NCBI RefSeq assembly: GCF_024305035.1
Contig: NZ_JAMWZB010000009.1
Span: 1-64,000 of the forward strand
Length of the DNA: 64,000 nucleotides
Origin: Algoriphagus sp.
GTDB lineage: Bacteria > Bacteroidota > Bacteroidia > Cytophagales > Cyclobacteriaceae
Direction: 5' to 3'
Below are positions 15,059 to 24,802 of this stretch, piece after piece. Position 1 is the stretch's first letter; every line of letters starts with the position of its first letter. Made by a program: the position numbers and the translations under genes. Below the pieces are notes generated by a model, which was given only the letters and a program-made list of their open reading frames with translations, was not told the DNA's origin and searched no databases.

Positions 15059-18000
15059 CTAATCCACTTGCTTTAAAAGTTCCTGGATCGCTCGGTCCAA
15101 CTGCTGATCGATTCCCTGGTCAATTTTTCCCGGCATATTTTTCACCTCGATCTGGGGTCTGGTTTCATTATTTTCCAGCCATTCCCCTGCTTTGTTTTTA
15201 GCAGAAATCGGTACTGCTCCCCAGCGCACCCCATTGGGCAAACTCTCCCAACCGGCAAAAGAACAGGTACCCGGCGTTGGCATTCCGACAGTGATTCCAA
15301 TATTTAAGTCAGTATAACCGCAAGCAAAACAATGTCCATCTGAATAGTTTGCTTCATTAAACATCGCCAAGGTGGGCTTGGTCCAACGAGCCGTAGGTTC
15401 ATATCCAACGACTTTATCAGCCGTTGCATAGGTTAAAAACCGATCACCGGTAAAAAACATAGCCAAATCGGCAACCAAATCTCCTCCGCCATTAAAACGG
15501 GTATCCACAATCACCGCATCGGTATCATGGTATTTGCCCATCATTTCTTCATACACATTTCGGTAAGGTCCATCGCTCATACCGGGTATATGTACATAGC
15601 CCAATTTTCCACCACTTTTCTCGGCCACTTCCTGTTGGTTGGCTTTTACCCATCTTTTGTAAAGCAATCGGTTCTCCTCTCCCAGAGAAATGGGCTTAAC
15701 GGTCAATTGTTGTGGATTTTGGCCCTTGGCATCGGTGATTTCGATCAAGGTAAACTTATCGGCTTTTCGGTTAAGGAGCTGAGCAAAATCCAGGGTAGGC
15801 TCAAGGGTCACTCCATCGATCTTTTGAATGATCATGCCTTCAGACAACTCAAAATCAGCTTTATCCAAAGGACCTCCTGAAATAATTTCAGTGATTTTTA
15901 TTCCATTTCCTTGATGCCCATAATCCCAAAATACGCCTAAAGAAGCGGTGGCATCTGCCAATGGAATACTTCTGGAATAACGAGCCCCAGCATGCGATAC
16001 ATTTAGTTCACCGATCATTTCTGAGATCATTTCTGCAAACTCGTAATTGTTGCCGATGTGCGGAAGATATTTCTGATAATCCACCTTGGATTGTTCCCAA
16101 TCCACCCCATGCATATCAGGGGTATAAAATATTCCTTTGGTTCGGAGCCAAATATGCTCAAATAAGAAGGCTAGCTCCGCTTCTCGATCGTAAGTCATTT
16201 CTCCGCTGATTTTAATTGGTTCTCGCTTCATGGATTCCGGGTTGATCTTGGAAATGGACCCATCACTGAGTAAATACAGGTTCTTCATTTCCTGATCCCA
16301 TCGTAGGCTTCCATAGCCCGCATTAAGACTCAATTCCTGCTTGGTTTCTTTGGTTCTCAGATGAGTACTCCAAAGATTCATCCCCTTTTCGAATCGGGCC
16401 AAGTAGAAAAGCTTCTCCCCATCCTTACTTAAAACCGCATCCCCCAAATTACTGGAATGAATGGTCAAGCGAGATTTTCGTTCTTCTATTCCTTCCCAAT
16501 CAAAGGTTAATGGCGCAACCTCCTTTTTTTCCCCCTCCTCTGATTGGGATGATTCTTTATTCTCTTCCTCTTTTTTACTTTTCTTGATCTCTTTCATCAA
16601 GTCATATTCCTCCTTGGAAAGGTTAAACGAATCCCAAGCTTCTTGATCAAAAAACAGCATGTAAACATCATCCTCGCTCCTACCGCTTGTGGCATAGCTT
16701 CGGAGTCCATCCCGGTTGGAAAACCAAAGCATCTGCTTGCCTTCGTTTACCCAGGTTGCTCGATCATCGGAATACCCGCTTTGAGTGATTTTACGAATTT
16801 CTTCTTTTCCAGAGGCATCCAACAAAACCACCTCCGAATTGACCATCGTCGGTCTGTAGGTCGCCAATAACCACTTACTGTCTGGGCTCCAGGTATAGTA
16901 TTGATCTCCGTCCCGCATGTGAAAAAGCTGCTCGGGAGTCATCAAGGTCACTTTTTCTTGTGTGGCCAGATCCAGCACTTTTATACTGCGCCTATCCTCG
17001 ACATAGGCTAATTTCTTTCCATCCGGAGAAAGCTTAGGCAAATAGGCATCCCCTTCAAAATCCAACACCAATTCCTCTTTCAGGAGTGTCGAAGCAAAAA
17101 AGAAAGGTTCTTCTGGCCTTACTTTGGTGGATTTGAAAATCTGCCAATGCCCCTCCCGTTCACTAGAATAAAGGATTGACTTTCCATCGGGCGCAAATTC
17201 AACAAATTTTTCCTCCTCCGGAGTAGTGGTGATTCTTTTGGTCAAGGAACCGTCAACTGAAGTCACAAATACCTCTCCGCGGGCTATAAAAGCAATTTCT
17301 TTTCCGTCGGGAGAAAGGCTCATTTCCCGAACTCCTCCATTGATGGAGATGTAATTATCGGGATTTGAAATTGCCTGGGTCTTCAAAGAAACGGGTACTT
17401 TCTTGGGGGATTCTCCTTTTTTGAGTGTATAAAGTTCCCCATCATAACTAAACGACATCAGTCCCTGATCGGAACTACTCAAGAATCGAACTGGATATTT
17501 TTCAAGTCGGGTTAAGGCCTCAGTTTGGGAAGGATTGGAAAGATTCATGGCAAATACATTAAAATTGCCCTCCGCTTCACTGAGGTAATAAATCTCTGAC
17601 TCATCAGGAGAGAAAACAGGATTTCTGTCTTCTCCATAAAAAGTGGTAAGCATTTGATGAGAGTTACCTTCGGCGTCAAAGACCCAAATGTCACGTGCTA
17701 TGCCGGACTGATGATGCTTTCTCCATTCATTTTCCCCTCCTTTTTTATCATGGTAAATGATTTTGCTTCCATCTTGACTTACTTGCGCATATTCTGCAGG
17801 CAAAGTCCAAATCTGATCTACTCTTCCTCCCTTGGTTGGCACCTGATACAATTCAGGTTGGGAACCGGTAGGATATTGCCGGTGGCTGGCAATGTCCATT
17901 CGGTTTGCCCCAAAGATTACTTGGGTGTCATCTGCTGAAAAATCATAGGGCAACTCGTCATTGGAATGAAAAGTCAATCGTTCTGCCGGTCCTCCGGCTG

Positions 18001-18286
18001 CCTCCATGATAAACACATCAAAATTTCCGTAGCGATCCGAAGCAAAGGCAATTTTATCCCCCTTTTGATTCCAAACCGGCTTAAAATCATGGCCTTCATG
18101 AAAGGTGATTTGTTTGGCTTCCCCTCCGGAACTTGAAACGGTATATAAATCCCCTTTGTACGTAAAAGCGATCGTATTCCCATCGGGTGAAATCGCCGGA
18201 TACCGCATCCATTGTGGATTATTTTGGGAAAATGCACTCATTCCTGAAATGAGTAAAACCCCCAAAAATGTCAAAGCATTCTTCAT
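15059..18286 (-). CDS. Tricorn-like S41 protease
   Basis: A 1075-residue exported peptidase. The signal peptide ends near residue 20. TolB/WD40-type beta-propeller repeats with recurring SPDGK turns fill about residues 25-600. A highly charged Lys/Glu/Ser linker at about 570-600 interrupts them, then a tricorn C1 helical domain and a PDZ domain (about 770-860) follow. The S41 protease core (about 880-1075) includes the DTRFNGGG motif. The family degrades peptides to short fragments. It probably acts in the periplasm, upstream of the peptide transporter at 20643. Confidence 0.92.
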   Translation of the reverse strand: MKNALTFLGVLLISGMSAFSQNNPQWMRYPAISPDGNTIAFTYKGDLYTVSSSGGEAKQITFHEGHDFKPVWNQKGDKIAFASDRYGNFDVFIMEAAGGPAERLTFHSNDELPYDFSADDTQVIFGANRMDIASHRQYPTGSQPELYQVPTKGGRVDQIWTLPAEYAQVSQDGSKIIYHDKKGGENEWRKHHQSGIARDIWVFDAEGNSHQMLTTFYGEDRNPVFSPDESEIYYLSEAEGNFNVFAMNLSNPSQTEALTRLEKYPVRFLSSSDQGLMSFSYDGELYTLKKGESPKKVPVSLKTQAISNPDNYISINGGVREMSLSPDGKEIAFIARGEVFVTSVDGSLTKRITTTPEEEKFVEFAPDGKSILYSSEREGHWQIFKSTKVRPEEPFFFASTLLKEELVLDFEGDAYLPKLSPDGKKLAYVEDRRSIKVLDLATQEKVTLMTPEQLFHMRDGDQYYTWSPDSKWLLATYRPTMVNSEVVLLDASGKEEIRKITQSGYSDDRATWVNEGKQMLWFSNRDGLRSYATSGRSEDDVYMLFFDQEAWDSFNLSKEEYDLMKEIKKSKKEEENKESSQSEEGEKKEVAPLTFDWEGIEERKSRLTIHSSNLGDAVLSKDGEKLFYLARFEKGMNLWSTHLRTKETKQELSLNAGYGSLRWDQEMKNLYLLSDGSISKINPESMKREPIKISGEMTYDREAELAFLFEHIWLRTKGIFYTPDMHGVDWEQSKVDYQKYLPHIGNNYEFAEMISEMIGELNVSHAGARYSRSIPLADATASLGVFWDYGHQGNGIKITEIISGGPLDKADFELSEGMIIQKIDGVTLEPTLDFAQLLNRKADKFTLIEITDAKGQNPQQLTVKPISLGEENRLLYKRWVKANQQEVAEKSGGKLGYVHIPGMSDGPYRNVYEEMMGKYHDTDAVIVDTRFNGGGDLVADLAMFFTGDRFLTYATADKVVGYEPTARWTKPTLAMFNEANYSDGHCFACGYTDLNIGITVGMPTPGTCSFAGWESLPNGVRWGAVPISAKNKAGEWLENNETRPQIEVKNMPGKIDQGIDQQLDRAIQELLKQVD

Positions 18287-18430
18287 AGATTAATTTTTTT
18301 TTACGACCTGAAAATACATAAAATAACAAGCAAGAAATTTTCAATTTGAATAAATCGGGGATTTTCTCCTTCAAATGGTCAATTCCATGGATTCCTTTGG
18401 GTATTCCTTCCTTACTTGAGTAGCCCCGCT

Positions 18431-18438
18431 TATATTTG
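18431..18438 (+). promoter_or_regulatory. -7 box for tyrS
   Basis: TATATTTG is an exact TAnnTTTG match 22 bases before the ATG at 18461. It argues against the upstream TTG at 18416 as the start. Confidence 0.55.
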
Positions 18439-18460
18439 CGCCTGCAATCCAAACGAAAAA

Positions 18461-19753
18461 ATGAATTCATTTATAGAAGAACTACGCTGGAGAGGAATGC
18501 TCCAAGACATGACCCCGGAACTAAGCGAACACCTGGAAAAAGGGATGGCTTCTGCTTATCTGGGATTTGATCCGACCGCAGACTCCCTTCATATCGGACA
18601 TTTAGTCGGGGTAATGACCCTGGTGCATTTTCAGCGAGCCGGTCACAAACCTTTTGCTTTGGTGGGCGGTGCCACCGGCATGATCGGAGACCCTTCTTTT
18701 AAATCTGCCGAACGGAATCTTCTGGATAAAGCCACACTGGACCATAATGTGGCTTGTATCCAAGAGCAATTGGCCAAGTTTCTTGATTTTTCGGGTGAAT
18801 CTAAAAACAAAGCCGAATTGGTCAATAACTACGACTGGATGTCTCAATTTTCATTTTTGGAATTTATCCGGGATGTGGGAAAGCACATTACAGTAAACTA
18901 CATGATGGCTAAAGACAGCGTTAAGCGTCGATTGGAAGATGGAAGTGGACTTTCCTTTACCGAATTTTCCTACCAGCTCATTCAGGGCTATGATTTTTAT
19001 CACCTGTGGAAAAATGAGAATTGCACCATTCAACTCGGCGGTTCTGATCAATGGGGAAATATTGTCACCGGAACAGAGCTTATTCGAAGAATGGGGGGCG
19101 GAAGTGCTTATGCCTTAACTGTCCCGTTGATCACCAAAGCCGACGGCAGCAAATTTGGAAAGACCGAAGGGGGTTCGGTTTGGCTGGATCCAGAGAAAAC
19201 CTCTCCCTATGCCTTTTATCAATTCTGGCTGAATGTATCCGATGCCGATGCTTCCAAATACATTCGGATTTTCACCACTTTGGACAAACAGACCATTGAA
19301 CAGTTGGAACAAGAGCACCAGGAAGCACCACATTTGCGACTACTCCAAAAGGAAATCGCCAAACAAGTGACTATTTTGGTTCACAGTGAAGCCGACTATC
19401 AAATGGCGGTCAAGGCTTCTGAAATCCTTTTTGGAAAATCATCTACTGAAGACTTGGCCACCTTGGATGAACGGACCTTCCTGCAGGTTTTTGAGGGAGT
19501 ACCTCAGGTGAAAGTGCCCCAGTCAGCATATCAGCAATTGGAATCTGTTTTGGATCTTTTTGGGGAAATCACCCAAGGAATAATTTTCAATTCCAAGGGA
19601 GAAGCCAGAAAAATGATTCAGGGAGGTGGATTAAGCATCAATAAGGAAAAGGTGACGGACTTCAATGCTCCTGTGTCCCAAAACTTACTCCAAGAGAAAT
19701 ACCTTTTGGTGCAAAAGGGAAAGAAAAATTATTTCATCGTCGAGGTGATATAA
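18461..19753 (+). CDS. tyrS: Tyrosyl-tRNA synthetase
   Basis: Charges tRNA-Tyr in the cytoplasm. The 430-residue class I enzyme has the HIGH motif at residues 44-47, the tyrosine-pocket segments [12 protein letters not shown] and YQLIQGYDF, and [10 protein letters not shown]. The KMSKS-equivalent loop is KFGKT. The C-terminal S4-like RNA-binding domain follows (about 355-430). The start is the ATG at 18461, set by the promoter 22 bases upstream and by alignment of the N-terminus with the family. Confidence 0.97.
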   Translation: MNSFIEELRWRGMLQDMTPELSEHLEKGMASAYLGFDPTADSLHIGHLVGVMTLVHFQRAGHKPFALVGGATGMIGDPSFKSAERNLLDKATLDHNVACIQEQLAKFLDFSGESKNKAELVNNYDWMSQFSFLEFIRDVGKHITVNYMMAKDSVKRRLEDGSGLSFTEFSYQLIQGYDFYHLWKNENCTIQLGGSDQWGNIVTGTELIRRMGGGSAYALTVPLITKADGSKFGKTEGGSVWLDPEKTSPYAFYQFWLNVSDADASKYIRIFTTLDKQTIEQLEQEHQEAPHLRLLQKEIAKQVTILVHSEADYQMAVKASEILFGKSSTEDLATLDERTFLQVFEGVPQVKVPQSAYQQLESVLDLFGEITQGIIFNSKGEARKMIQGGGLSINKEKVTDFNAPVSQNLLQEKYLLVQKGKKNYFIVEVI

Positions 19754-19769
19754 TTTCTTCTGTATCCAT

Positions 19770-19806
19770 AAAAAAGGCTCTGAAATTAATTTTAGAGCCT
19801 TTTTTA
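19770..19806 (+). terminator. tyrS terminator
   Basis: AAAAAAGGCTCT and AGAGCCTTTTTT form a stem around an AT-rich loop, followed by T residues. Confidence 0.85.
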
Positions 19807-19820
19807 GCGCCATCACCGAT

Positions 19821-19868
19821 TTTGAATTGAGTTTAAGTCTTATTTTTGACCCGAGTTTAATATCTTTG
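19821..19868 (+). promoter_or_regulatory. Promoter and direct repeats upstream of the TetR gene
   Basis: Two -7-like boxes occur in tandem, TATTTTTG (19841-19848) and TATCTTTG (19861-19868). The first has TTTG at 19821-19824 with a 16-base spacer. The octamer GAGTTTAA is directly repeated at 19829-19836 and 19853-19860 and straddles the boxes, so it could be an operator (inference). Confidence 0.45.
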
Positions 19869-19890
19869 AATCGAAAGAGACAGACAGCAA

Positions 19891-20586
19891 ATGGCAGGCG
19901 ATAAAAATAAAGAAAAATTAATCCTCGAGGCAGCAATTTCCACTTTTACCAGCAAAGGATATCAATCTACGCGAATGGAAGACATTGCCAAAACTGCCAA
20001 AATCAGTAAGGGGCTCACCTATTTTTATTACAAAAACAAGGAAGATGTTTTCATGGCCCTGACCCGAAAAGCTTTTGAGCAGTTTAAGGAGGACTTTCGA
20101 GAAGTTTACCGAAATAAAGGGAGATCCGGACTGGAAATGATTGTGGAATTGGTAGAACGGATTATCGATTTTGCCGAAAAAAATCAGGTGTTATACGATT
20201 CCATTATCAATTTTTTGGATTTGATGAAACGCTACAATTCCGAGGAAGGAAAATCAACTATTAGCCCCTTGATTTTGGAAAGTCCACATTTTCAAAAATT
20301 GCTTGAAATCCAACATGACCCGGCAAAAATTGGGGTCATGATTGTCAGTTTGGGAATCAAGGACGGAAGCATTCGCCCTGAACTGCAACCCGAAATTACG
20401 TTTTATACGATTTGGAGCATGATTATAGGCTATGAAAAAATGCGTGGCCCGATCGAATACGAAGCCAAAGAGACTAAAATCAGACCTGAAAACTGGAAAC
20501 CTGGTTTCATCAAACTCATCAAAGAAATGCTGAGGGGAACCATCCAAGCGAGCAGACCTACTACCGTTCAAACGAGCTTGTTTTAA
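19891..20586 (+). CDS. TetR/AcrR-family transcriptional regulator
   Basis: A 231-residue repressor with the N-terminal TetR helix-turn-helix (about residues 10-56), including the conserved YQSTRMEDIAKTAKISKG region and the Tyr-Phe-Tyr-Tyr-Lys segment. A helical ligand and dimerisation domain follows. The ligand is unknown. The divergent peptide transporter is not adjacent at its 5' side, so the regulator probably acts on itself or on distant genes. Direct repeats upstream are candidate operators. Confidence 0.93.
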   Translation: MAGDKNKEKLILEAAISTFTSKGYQSTRMEDIAKTAKISKGLTYFYYKNKEDVFMALTRKAFEQFKEDFREVYRNKGRSGLEMIVELVERIIDFAEKNQVLYDSIINFLDLMKRYNSEEGKSTISPLILESPHFQKLLEIQHDPAKIGVMIVSLGIKDGSIRPELQPEITFYTIWSMIIGYEKMRGPIEYEAKETKIRPENWKPGFIKLIKEMLRGTIQASRPTTVQTSLF

Positions 20587-20599
20587 GCGAACTTCGAAT

Positions 20600-20635
20600 A
20601 AAACAAGGCTGATCAGATTGATCAGCCTTGTTTTA
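20600..20635. terminator. Bidirectional terminator between tetR-like and POT genes
   Basis: AAAACAAGGCTGATCA pairs perfectly with TGATCAGCCTTGTTTT around a 3-base loop. Confidence 0.88.
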
Positions 20636-20642
20636 GGTTTAA

Positions 20643-22199
20643 TTAATGCACATTCCCCATCATTTTTCGAATCACCGGTTTGAGCAAGAATAATAAAATG
20701 GCCGATCCGATCACCGTATAAACAATCAATAAGTATTGATCCGGCATTCTCAACAAGGCTTCTTCGGTTCCCCCACTGGCTTCGCCAGCAATCAATCCGG
20801 CAAACAAATTACCCAAAGAGACTGAAAGGAACCAGATCCCCATCATTTGTCCGGCATAGCCTTTGGGTGCCAGTTTAGTCACCAAAGAAAGTCCCACCGG
20901 AGACAAACTCAACTCACCAAAGGTGTGGAACATGTAAGTCATCAATAACCAGGTTGGAGCAGCCATTTGGCCGGAAGCAGCAATTTTTGCAGCGAAATAC
21001 ATCACAAAGAATCCCAGACCGAGCAACAATAAACCAAATGTAAATTTGAGCGGAGAACTCGGCTCTAAATTCTTCCTTCCCAACCAAACCCACATTCCGC
21101 CAAAAATGGGGGCAAAAATTATGATAAACATGGAGTTGATCGATTGAAAATAGCCGGTCGGAATTTCGATTCCCAATACCCGCTTATCGGTAAAGCGTTC
21201 TGCAAACAGATTCAAGGTAGAACCGGCTTGCTCAAAGCCAGACCAAAACATAGCCGAAAACAAAAATAGGATCGCGATCACCCCAACTTTATTCCGATCA
21301 GATTTATTCAGCCCTCCAAATAGAATCACATAGCCCAAATAACCAATTGCCACCAATGCAATAATGGTCCCTGAAGCTCCTGCTATCGCCGAGACATCAA
21401 TAGGAATGATCCCGGTAAAAAGGACTCCAATTATCAACGCAGTACCCAAACCAATCCAAGTGACCATGGAGCGAAGTTTGTTTTGCTTGACCCGTTCGGT
21501 TTCCTCCAAAACAATCGGTGCATCCCCATATCCATGAAGCGAGCTTCCCGTTAATTTATATTGGATTAGCCCCAGCACCATGCCCATTCCTGCCAAGCCA
21601 AAACCCAAATGCCAATCGTATTCGGCCAAAGTACTACAAGCGATTGGAGCGATCAATGCCCCTAGATTGATTCCCATGTAGAAAATAGAAAAGCCTGCAT
21701 CTCGTTTAGAGCTTCCTTCCGGGTACAGCTGCCCCACTATGGAGCTGATATTGGGTTTAAGTAATCCTGTGCCCAGCACAATCAAAATTAAGCCCAGGAA
21801 AAAGGAATTGGTATCCAAAGAAGTTAAAGCCGTCTTACTGGCATAATCCCCACCTCCCACTAAGCCAGGCAGGGCCATCGTAAAATGTCCCATGGCGATG
21901 ATGATCCCACCATACCAAACCGATTTTTTCAAACCAAACAACCGATCCGCCAGCCAGCCACCGGGAAGCGCCAAAAGATAAACGCCCATGGTATACAATC
22001 CATAGATAGCCCCGGAAGTCTTGTCATCAAAGCCCATTCCTCCTTCGGTAATGGCTGCTGTCATAAATAGGATCAGCAAAGCGCGCATCCCATAATAACT
22101 AAATCGCTCCCACATTTCTGTGAAAAACAGCGTCATCAGACCTTTTGGGTGGCCAAAAATAGTTGGCCCTTCAAATTCGGGATTGTTAGGAGTTTCCAA
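20643..22199 (-). CDS. POT/PTR-family proton-dependent oligopeptide transporter
   Basis: Imports di- and tripeptides with protons across the inner membrane. The 518-residue protein has 12-14 hydrophobic segments. The N-terminal family signature is GHPKGL followed by FTEMWERFSYYGMRALL, which contains the ExxERF-type proton-coupling motif. No in-frame ATG precedes this conserved N-terminus after the upstream stop, so a TTG start at 22199 is the only reasonable choice. It fits functionally with the tricorn, S9 and GGT peptidases in this window. Confidence 0.94.
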   Translation of the reverse strand: METPNNPEFEGPTIFGHPKGLMTLFFTEMWERFSYYGMRALLILFMTAAITEGGMGFDDKTSGAIYGLYTMGVYLLALPGGWLADRLFGLKKSVWYGGIIIAMGHFTMALPGLVGGGDYASKTALTSLDTNSFFLGLILIVLGTGLLKPNISSIVGQLYPEGSSKRDAGFSIFYMGINLGALIAPIACSTLAEYDWHLGFGLAGMGMVLGLIQYKLTGSSLHGYGDAPIVLEETERVKQNKLRSMVTWIGLGTALIIGVLFTGIIPIDVSAIAGASGTIIALVAIGYLGYVILFGGLNKSDRNKVGVIAILFLFSAMFWSGFEQAGSTLNLFAERFTDKRVLGIEIPTGYFQSINSMFIIIFAPIFGGMWVWLGRKNLEPSSPLKFTFGLLLLGLGFFVMYFAAKIAASGQMAAPTWLLMTYMFHTFGELSLSPVGLSLVTKLAPKGYAGQMMGIWFLSVSLGNLFAGLIAGEASGGTEEALLRMPDQYLLIVYTVIGSAILLFLLKPVIRKMMGNVH

Positions 22200-22417
22200 A
22201 GATTCGTCGATTTAGATTTTGATAAGTTTTACAATGATAAAAGAAATTGTGAATTGTTTCCAAGAGAATTTATGCTGTGGTGCTGAATTAAATCTCACTA
22301 AAACCGAAAAAACAATCGAACGAGTTGCCAAAATACAAATGGAATTTGGACAAACCGAAGAATAGTTTGTTTTTCCTTCGAAATCGATTGAACGCTCAAA
22401 TTTTAGCCTTTTTTTGT

Positions 22418-22446
22418 TTTGAATTCAATCCAATTATCTAATTTTG
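22418..22446 (+). promoter_or_regulatory. Consensus Bacteroidota promoter of pckA
   Basis: TTTG (22418-22421), a 17-base spacer and TAATTTTG (22439-22446) match both parts of the phylum consensus. The leader would be about 30 bases long. Confidence 0.75.
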
Positions 22447-22481
22447 GGGGATTAATTTTCAGTATGTAAACCCAAAATTTT

Positions 22482-24083
22482 ATGCAGGATTTAGCTCTGG
22501 CTCCCCAGAACTCACCTTTGGACTTTCTCGGCTTTGAGTCGAACCAAAAAGTCCATTATAATCTTAGTGAAGCCGAACTCATTGAACTTTCACTGGGAAG
22601 AAAAGAAGCGCTCCTTACTTCCACCGGAGCTTTGATGGCCGACACGGGAAAATTCACCGGAAGGTCTCCCAAAGATCGCTTTATCGTCAAAGATGAAAAA
22701 ACGGAAGAATCGGTTTGGTGGGGTGATATCAATATTCCTTTTGAAGAGGAAAAATTCGATCGTCTGCTGGAAAAAATGAAAGCATTTCTAGCGGATAAAG
22801 AACTTTTTGTCCGTGATGCCTTTGCTGGAGCAGATTCCGAATATCGTCTCAATATCCGGGTAATTAATACCCTAGCCTGGCACAATCTTTTTTGCCATAA
22901 CATGTTTTTGCGTCCAACGGCCGAAGAGCTCTCCCATTTCAAGCATGATTTTACCATCATTTGTGCACCCGAGTTTGAAGCAGACCCCGAAACAGACGGC
23001 ACCAAGAACCCAAATTTTGCGATCATCAACCTGAGCAAACGCATGATTTTGATCGGAGGCACCGGGTATGCTGGAGAAATGAAAAAGGGGATATTTTCGG
23101 TATTGAATTATATTCTGCCCTATGAAAAGAATACACTTTCCATGCATTGCTCAGCAAATGTGGGCAAAAATGGAGATACTGCCGTGTTTTTTGGATTATC
23201 CGGAACCGGAAAAACCACCCTTTCGGCCGATCCAAACCGAGCGCTGATTGGAGATGATGAACATGGCTGGACCCAAAAAGGTGTGTTTAATTTCGAAGGG
23301 GGCTGCTATGCAAAAGTCATCGACCTCAGCCGAGAGAAAGAACCCGAAATCTGGGATGCCATCAAATTTGGAGCAATCGTTGAAAACACTCGATTTAAGC
23401 CGCATAGCAGGGAGGTGGATTATGGGAATAAATCCGTCACAGAAAATACACGGACGGCCTATCCGATCCATTTTATTCCCAATGCCCTGGTGCCGTCTAT
23501 GGCAGGAATTCCAAAGAATATATTTTTCTTGACAGCCGATGCTTTTGGGGTAATTCCTCCAATTTCCAGGTTGAATAAAAGTCAAGCCATGTATCACTTT
23601 ATCTCCGGTTACACCGCAAAAGTAGCAGGCACCGAAATGGGGATCACCGAACCCAAGCTAACGTTCTCTGCTTGTTTTGGAGCGGCATTTCTACCGCTTC
23701 ACCCGACCTATTATGCTACGCTTTTTGGCGATGCGATGGAAAAAAACGACACCAAAGTATGGCTGGTCAACACCGGTTGGACCGGTGGACCCTATGGAGT
23801 GGGATCTCGAATGAAATTGGCTTATACCCGAGCTATGATCGCTGCTGCCCTAGAGGGAAAATTAGATCAGGTTGACTACAAAACCCATCGTTTCTTTGGA
23901 TTTCAAGTTCCCCAAACCTGCCCAAATATCCCCGATGAGGTGCTCAATCCGCGCAACACCTGGCAAAATCCAGAAGACTACGATAACCAAGCTTCTTCTC
24001 TTGCCAAGGCTTTCATTCAAAATTTTAGCCAATTTGAAAATTTTGCCAACCCAACACTACGCAGTGGGGCTCCCCGGCCCTAA
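22482..24083 (+). CDS. pckA: Phosphoenolpyruvate carboxykinase (ATP)
   Basis: Converts oxaloacetate and ATP to phosphoenolpyruvate and CO2, the entry step of gluconeogenesis. The 533-residue length is typical of the ATP-dependent form. Key motifs are the substrate-site RSPKDRF near residue 61, the P-loop GLSGTGKTTLSAD (238-250) and the metal-binding DDEHGW directly after it. It is monocistronic with its own strong promoter and terminator. It would support growth on peptides and amino acids, in line with the neighbouring peptide genes. Confidence 0.97.
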   Translation: MQDLALAPQNSPLDFLGFESNQKVHYNLSEAELIELSLGRKEALLTSTGALMADTGKFTGRSPKDRFIVKDEKTEESVWWGDINIPFEEEKFDRLLEKMKAFLADKELFVRDAFAGADSEYRLNIRVINTLAWHNLFCHNMFLRPTAEELSHFKHDFTIICAPEFEADPETDGTKNPNFAIINLSKRMILIGGTGYAGEMKKGIFSVLNYILPYEKNTLSMHCSANVGKNGDTAVFFGLSGTGKTTLSADPNRALIGDDEHGWTQKGVFNFEGGCYAKVIDLSREKEPEIWDAIKFGAIVENTRFKPHSREVDYGNKSVTENTRTAYPIHFIPNALVPSMAGIPKNIFFLTADAFGVIPPISRLNKSQAMYHFISGYTAKVAGTEMGITEPKLTFSACFGAAFLPLHPTYYATLFGDAMEKNDTKVWLVNTGWTGGPYGVGSRMKLAYTRAMIAAALEGKLDQVDYKTHRFFGFQVPQTCPNIPDEVLNPRNTWQNPEDYDNQASSLAKAFIQNFSQFENFANPTLRSGAPRP

Positions 24084-24107
24084 ACCCATTAACCCAAATG
24101 TAACCCT

Positions 24108-24137
24108 AGACCTACTCGATTGGAGTAGGTCTTTTTT
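24108..24137 (+). terminator. pckA terminator
   Basis: AGACCTACTC and GAGTAGGTCT form a stem around GATTG, followed by six T. Confidence 0.85.
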
Positions 24138-24201
24138 GGTTTAGGGATCCAAAAAAGTACAATAAAATCCTAAAGGAATGCATATAATTAAAATCATCTC
24201 T

Positions 24202-24209
24202 TATTTTTG
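24202..24209 (+). promoter_or_regulatory. -7 box for the cyclophilin gene
   Basis: TATTTTTG is an exact TAnnTTTG match 32 bases before the ATG. There is no clear -33 element. Confidence 0.45.
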
Positions 24210-24241
24210 GCTTCTTTAAAATTTAACTCGAAAAACAAAAA

Positions 24242-24679
24242 ATGAAAACTGCTGAAATCATTACCGAAAAGGGAATTATGAAGTTGGAATTCTTTGAAAA
24301 GGATGCGCCAAATACCGTGAAAAACTTCGTCGATTTGTCCCAAAAGGGATTTTACGATGGTCTTACTTTTCATCGAGTCATTCCAAATTTTGTTATCCAA
24401 GGCGGATGTCCCAAAGGTGATGGGACAGGCGGACCTGGGTATAAAATTGATTGTGAATTGACAGGAGACAATCAGTATCATGATCGTGGTGTGATCTCTA
24501 TGGCCCATGCAGGAAGAAATACCGGGGGGTCACAATTTTTTATCTGTCATAGTCGAGACAATACCAAACACTTGGATCGAAACCATACCGTTTTTGGAAA
24601 AGTCGTTGAAGGATTAGAGGTAATCGATCAAATCAGAGCTGGCGATAAGATCGAAAAAATCACCATTTTAGAAAACTAA
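24242..24679 (+). CDS. Cyclophilin-type peptidyl-prolyl isomerase
   Basis: A 145-residue single-domain cyclophilin without a signal peptide, so it acts in the cytoplasm. The catalytic Arg lies in [14 protein letters not shown], and the FFIC strand and the C-terminal HTVFGKV motif are present. It catalyses cis-trans isomerisation of proline bonds during folding. It is monocistronic, with its own -7 box and a terminator downstream. Confidence 0.95.
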   Translation: MKTAEIITEKGIMKLEFFEKDAPNTVKNFVDLSQKGFYDGLTFHRVIPNFVIQGGCPKGDGTGGPGYKIDCELTGDNQYHDRGVISMAHAGRNTGGSQFFICHSRDNTKHLDRNHTVFGKVVEGLEVIDQIRAGDKIEKITILEN

Positions 24680-24692
24680 ACTTGGCTGAATT

Positions 24693-24726
24693 AAAAAAGC
24701 GGAGGTCTGAGATTTCCGCTTTTTTC
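24693..24726 (+). terminator. Terminator after the cyclophilin gene
   Basis: AAAAAAGCGGA and TCCGCTTTTTT pair around an 11-base loop. Confidence 0.75.
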
Positions 24727-24802
24727 CATTTTTAGGCTTTGGGTTTAAGTTTTTGCTGCTTTGGAATAGTTATTGAAAGCCTTGAAAGTCAATTATATTT
24801 CT

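Noticed and set aside
18416-18460. Longer tyrS start at TTG 18416
   Set aside because: The -7 box at 18431-18438 lies inside the extension, so the message would begin after that codon.
24773-24802. Promoter-like TTG, 18-base spacer and TATATTTC just before the 199-residue barrel-like gene
   Set aside because: Transcription would start after the ATG at 24803, so it cannot serve the chosen start, and the box lacks the final G.
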